Shown: positions 60,608-64,000 of the stretch, piece after piece
Layout of the letters: the number at the start of each line of letters is the position of its first letter
How positions within the stretch are numbered: position 1 is the stretch's first letter
Assembly: GCF_002198715.1 (NCBI RefSeq)
Contig: NZ_MWLK01000038.1
Coordinates: forward strand, 30,032 to 94,031
Reading direction: 5' to 3'
DNA: 64,000 nucleotides
DNA from: Rhodomicrobium sp. R_RK_3
GTDB taxonomy: Bacteria; Pseudomonadota; Alphaproteobacteria; Rhizobiales; Rhodomicrobiaceae
The notes under the pieces: generated by a model
Database searches by the model: none
What the model was told of the DNA's origin: nothing
What the model saw: the letters and a program-made list of their open reading frames with translations, nothing else
Program-made: the position numbers and the translations under genes

Positions 60608-63600
60608 ACGGTTTCAACCTGTCGGAATGGGCGCTCAGCCACCGCTCGCTGGTCTGGTATTTCATGGCGGTGTTCCTGATCGCGGGCCTCGCCTCCTATT
60701 TCAGCCTCGGGCGCCAGGAAGACCCCGATTTCACCATCAAGACCATGGTGATCCAGGCGCAATGGCCCGGCGCCTCCGCCGAGGAGACCACGCGGCAGGT
60801 CACCGACCGCATCGAGAAGAAGCTGGAGGAGCTGGAATCGCTCGATTACACCCGCAGCATCACGACCAGCGGGCAGACCATCATTTTCGTCAATCTGCTG
60901 CCGACCACCAAGGCGCGCGACGTGCAGCCGACCTGGGTGCGCATTCGCAATATGATCCAGGATATTTCCAGCCAGTTCCCGGCCGGCGTCCAGGGGCCGT
61001 TCTTCAACGACCGCTTCGGCGACGTCTACGGCAATATCTACGCCTTCACCGGCGACGGGCTGACCCAGCGGCAATTGCGCGACCGCATCGAGGATGTGCG
61101 GGCGCGGGTGCTGACCGTGCGCAATGTCGGCCGTGTCGACATTATCGGCGCGCAGGACGAGGTGATCTTCCTGGAATTCTCCACCCGCCAGATCGCCGCG
61201 CTCGGCCTCGACATCTCCGCCATCCTCGCGACCCTGCGTGCCCAGAACGCCGTCACCCCCTCGGGCGAATTGCAGGCGGGGCCGGAGCGGATCAGCATCC
61301 GCGTCGGCGGCCAGTTCACGTCGGAGGAAAGCCTCCGGGCGATCAATCTCCGGATCAACGACCGCTTCTTCCCGCTGACCGACGTCGCCACCATCACGCG
61401 CGGCTATGCCGATCCGCCGACCGCCTTGTTCCGCTTCAAGGGCCAGCCCGCCATCGGCCTCGCCATCGGCATGAAGCCCGGCGCCAACCTGCTCGAATTC
61501 GGCGACGCGCTGAAGGCCGAGATGGACCGGCTGGTCAGCGATCTGCCCATCGGCATCGGCGTGCACCTCGTCTCCGACCAACCGCTGATCGTCGAACATG
61601 CCGTGGGCGAGTTCACCAGGGCGCTGTTCGAGGCGGTCGCCATCGTCCTCGCCATCAGCTTCATCAGCCTCGGCCTGCGGGCCGGGCTCGTCGTCGCCAT
61701 TTCGATCCCGCTGGTGCTGGCCATCACCTTCCTGGTGATGGCCTATCTCGACATCTCCCTGCAGCGCATCTCGCTCGGCGCGCTCATCATCGCGCTCGGC
61801 CTCTTGGTCGATGACGCCATGATCGCGGTCGAGATGATGGTCGCCCGGCTCGAGGTCGGCGACACGCTGCACAAGGCGGCGACCTATGTCTACACCTCGA
61901 CCGCCTTTCCGATGCTGACCGGCACGCTCGTCACCGTCGCCGGCTTCGTGCCGATCGGTCTCAATAACAGCGCGGCGGGTGAGTTCACCTTCACCCTGTT
62001 CGTCGTCATCGCCGTGTCGCTGATCGTCTCCTGGGTCGTCGCGGTGCTGTTCACGCCGCTGCTCGGCGTCACCATCCTGCCCGAAGCGCTGAAGCATCAC
62101 GGCGAGCAGAAGGGCCGTTTCGGTGCCGCTTTCGCCTGGCTGCTCGGCGTCTGCATGCGCTGGCGCTGGATCACCATCGGGGTGACGCTCGCCGCCTTTG
62201 CCCTGTCGCTGGTCGGCATGGGCTTCGTGCAGCAGCAATTCTTCCCCGCCTCCGACCGCACCGAGCTGATCGTCGACTGGAACCTGCCGCAGAGCAGCTC
62301 CATCGCCGAGACCAACGCGCAGATGGAGCGGTTCGAGCGCGAGGCGCTGGCGGGCAATCCGGATATCGACCATTGGTCGACCTATGTCGGCCGGGGCGCG
62401 CCACGCTTCGTGCTCTCCTTCGACGTGCAGCCCGCCGACGTCACCTTCGGCCAGGTCGTCATCGTCACCAAGGACCTCGCCGTGCGCGACAAGGTGCGCT
62501 GGCAGTTGCAGGACTATCTGACCAAAACCTTCGTCGGCACCGACGCCTTCGTGCATCTGCTCGACATCGGACCGCCGGTCGGCCGTCCGGTGCAATACCG
62601 CGTCAGCGGCCCCGATGTGCCGACCGTGCGGACGCTCGCCCAGCAACTGGCGGGCATCGTCGGCAAGAACCCGCATCTGGGCGACCTGACCTTCGACTGG
62701 ATGGAGCCGGCCCGCGTCGTCAAGGTCGACGTGCTGCAGGACAAGGCGCGCCAGCTCGGCGTCACCTCCGAGGACATCGCCACGGCGCTGAACGGCATCG
62801 TCGACGGCACGGCGGTGACCCAGGTGCGTGACAGCATCTATCTCATCAATGTCATCGCCCGTGCCAAATCCACCGAGCGCGGTTCCATCGAGACGCTGCA
62901 GAATCTGCAATTGCCGGGCACGAATGGCCAATCCGTCCCGCTCGCCGCCATCGCGACCTTCCATTATGACATCGAGCAGCCGCTGATCTGGCGCCGCACG
63001 AGGCTGCCGACCATCACCATCAAAGCCAGCATCCTCGACTCCGTCCAGCCCGCGACGGTGGTCAGCCAGCTTCAGCCGCAGGTGGACGCCTTCATCGCCA
63101 AGCTGCCCGCCGGCTTTGGCGTCGCGGTCGGCGGCAGCGTGGAGGAAAGCGCCAAGGCGCAAGGGCCGATCATCGCCGTGCTGCCCCTGATGCTGTTCAT
63201 CATGGCGACCGTGCTGATGATCCAGTTGCAGAGTTTCAGCCGCCTGTTCCTGGTTTTCGCGGTGGCGCCGCTGGCGCTGATCGGCGTCGTCGCGGCCCTG
63301 CTGCCGAGCGGGTCGCCGCTGGGCTTCGTCGCCATTCTCGGCGTCTTGGCGCTGATCGGCATCCTGATCCGCAATTCGGTGATCCTGATCGTGCAGATCG
63401 AGCATTTGCGCGAGGAGGGCCGCCCGCCCTGGGAGGCCGTGCTGGAGGCGACCGAGCACCGTATGCGCCCGATCCTTTTGACGGCGGCGGCGGCAAGCTT
63501 GGCGCTGATCCCGATCGCGCGCGAGATTTTCTGGGGACCGATGGCCTATGCGATGATGGGCGGCATCATCGTCGGCACCATCCTGACGCTGCTGTTCCTG

Positions 63601-63681
63601 CCCGCGCTCTATGTGGCGTGGTTCGGTATCAAGCCGGAAGGGGCGAAGGAGGCCGGGGCAGAGCCCACTGCATCGTCCTAG
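60604..63681 (+). CDS. RND family efflux pump, inner-membrane permease
   Basis: 1025 residues. TM4 motif ALIIALGLLVDDAMIAVEMM with Asp403-Asp404 for proton relay. N-terminus NLSEWALSHRSLVWYFMAVF and the early loop LGRQEDPDFTIKTMVIQAQW, then PGASAEETTRQVTD, belong to the tandem-adaptor subgroup of hydrophobe exporters, different from the pump at 1273. No channel gene follows. The operon ends at 63681 before a repeat-filled region. Confidence 0.95.
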   Translation: MNGFNLSEWALSHRSLVWYFMAVFLIAGLASYFSLGRQEDPDFTIKTMVIQAQWPGASAEETTRQVTDRIEKKLEELESLDYTRSITTSGQTIIFVNLLPTTKARDVQPTWVRIRNMIQDISSQFPAGVQGPFFNDRFGDVYGNIYAFTGDGLTQRQLRDRIEDVRARVLTVRNVGRVDIIGAQDEVIFLEFSTRQIAALGLDISAILATLRAQNAVTPSGELQAGPERISIRVGGQFTSEESLRAINLRINDRFFPLTDVATITRGYADPPTALFRFKGQPAIGLAIGMKPGANLLEFGDALKAEMDRLVSDLPIGIGVHLVSDQPLIVEHAVGEFTRALFEAVAIVLAISFISLGLRAGLVVAISIPLVLAITFLVMAYLDISLQRISLGALIIALGLLVDDAMIAVEMMVARLEVGDTLHKAATYVYTSTAFPMLTGTLVTVAGFVPIGLNNSAAGEFTFTLFVVIAVSLIVSWVVAVLFTPLLGVTILPEALKHHGEQKGRFGAAFAWLLGVCMRWRWITIGVTLAAFALSLVGMGFVQQQFFPASDRTELIVDWNLPQSSSIAETNAQMERFEREALAGNPDIDHWSTYVGRGAPRFVLSFDVQPADVTFGQVVIVTKDLAVRDKVRWQLQDYLTKTFVGTDAFVHLLDIGPPVGRPVQYRVSGPDVPTVRTLAQQLAGIVGKNPHLGDLTFDWMEPARVVKVDVLQDKARQLGVTSEDIATALNGIVDGTAVTQVRDSIYLINVIARAKSTERGSIETLQNLQLPGTNGQSVPLAAIATFHYDIEQPLIWRRTRLPTITIKASILDSVQPATVVSQLQPQVDAFIAKLPAGFGVAVGGSVEESAKAQGPIIAVLPLMLFIMATVLMIQLQSFSRLFLVFAVAPLALIGVVAALLPSGSPLGFVAILGVLALIGILIRNSVILIVQIEHLREEGRPPWEAVLEATEHRMRPILLTAAAASLALIPIAREIFWGPMAYAMMGGIIVGTILTLLFLPALYVAWFGIKPEGAKEAGAEPTASS

Positions 63682-63713
63682 GCCAGCGCGAGATCCGTTC
63701 AAACGAACGAGCC

Positions 63714-63811
63714 CGAAATCCCCGCGAGGCCGGGAATCCAGTATTTACAAACTCGGTATGTCGGCACTGCCTCGCCGCGGTTGCTGCGGGGTACTGGAAC
63801 CCCGCCTTCGC
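63714..63811. repeat. Decayed copy of the 48771 inverted repeat element
   Basis: Left arm 63714-63743 matches 48771-48800 with a few changes. The spacer starts TTTACAAACTCG (TTCACAAACTCG in the other copy). The right arm at 63792-63811 is only partly preserved (TACTGGAACCCCGCCTTCGC) and then breaks off into AAAAAA. Confidence 0.8.
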
Positions 63812-63898
63812 AAAAAATGACAATGTTGTTGGTGGCCTTAAGAGGCAAATGCCACCTCCTGGACGGCGCCTCGACGGCCTCGCGGCCGACCCCGGCTC

Positions 63899-63995
63899 GA
63901 TCCAATCCGCAGCCAAATTCCCGCTCCCATGGAAGACCTTTGCAAAACTTCGATTCCTTCGCCCCGGCCGTTAGAGCCGGGGCCCACTCGCCTCT
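63899..63995. repeat. Inverted copy of the 49088-49180 repeat
   Basis: Its reverse complement runs GAGGCGAGTGGGCCCCGGCT and on, paralleling 49088-49180, including the central GC hairpin. It may extend beyond the right edge of the window. Confidence 0.65.
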
Positions 63996-64000
63996 CCACT

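Noticed and set aside
60589..63702. A 1037-codon open frame on the minus strand across the second RND pump
   Set aside because: Antisense shadow of the pump at 60604-63681; composition is Asp/Arg/Gly/His-rich and there is no recognisable domain.

Overview
GC-rich chromosomal DNA (AT-rich only in a few short stretches), most likely from an alphaproteobacterium of the order Hyphomicrobiales (Rhizobiales). The pointers are a PPi-type phosphofructokinase, an Omp25/RopB-like outer-membrane barrel, a tandem adaptor-adaptor-RND efflux operon, and inverted repeats of the kind scattered through rhizobial genomes. This is inference from gene content; no 16S gene is present. Operons are tightly packed, with ATGA or GTGA overlaps at most junctions. 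Several genes start at TTG or GTG behind strong Shine-Dalgarno (SD) sequences. I see no prophage, CRISPR array or intact insertion sequence.

Layout. 1-4464: an RND efflux operon (adaptor cut by the window edge, plus pump). 4736-6092: a frameshifted, truncated LysR gene next to a quinone-oxidoreductase-like gene. 6089-9842: a three-subunit molybdenum hydroxylase of the PaoABC type. 10039-18199: a surface-polysaccharide block with three glycosyltransferases, two methyltransferases, an O-acyltransferase, a sugar aminotransferase and a NeuD/PglD-like N-acetyltransferase. 18348-24244: a type I secretion adaptor and ABC exporter with their probable substrate, an 855-residue beta-helix/RTX protein. 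24828-26045: a membrane acyltransferase.

26238-35977 is the most interesting region. Two divergent operons combine a polyamine-type ABC importer, an XRE-cupin regulator, a sugar mutarotase, an aldo-keto reductase, an SDR dehydrogenase, a fuconolactonase-like hydrolase, a DegT-type PLP aminotransferase and a DUF1349 protein. The set reads as an oxidative pathway for an imported sugar, plausibly an amino sugar or aminocyclitol, that I cannot match to a described pathway. A near-palindrome in the AT-rich divergent promoter is a candidate operator.

36071-39765: a methyltransferase and LysR regulator divergent from an SDR, then PPi-phosphofructokinase. 40001-45247: tRNA-Ser(GGA), a small membrane protein, two related tiny secreted proteins, a DyP-type peroxidase with a companion gene, an NmrA-like protein and a 24-codon reading frame with a near-consensus SD. 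45310-48441: a MarR-MFS-MATE efflux unit with two copies of one operator. 48442-49390: a repeat island. 49391-57020: an M20 amidohydrolase and a peptide-type ABC importer, separated by an AT-rich orphan gene. 57383-63681: an outer-membrane barrel and a second RND operon. The right edge carries further copies of the repeats found in the island.
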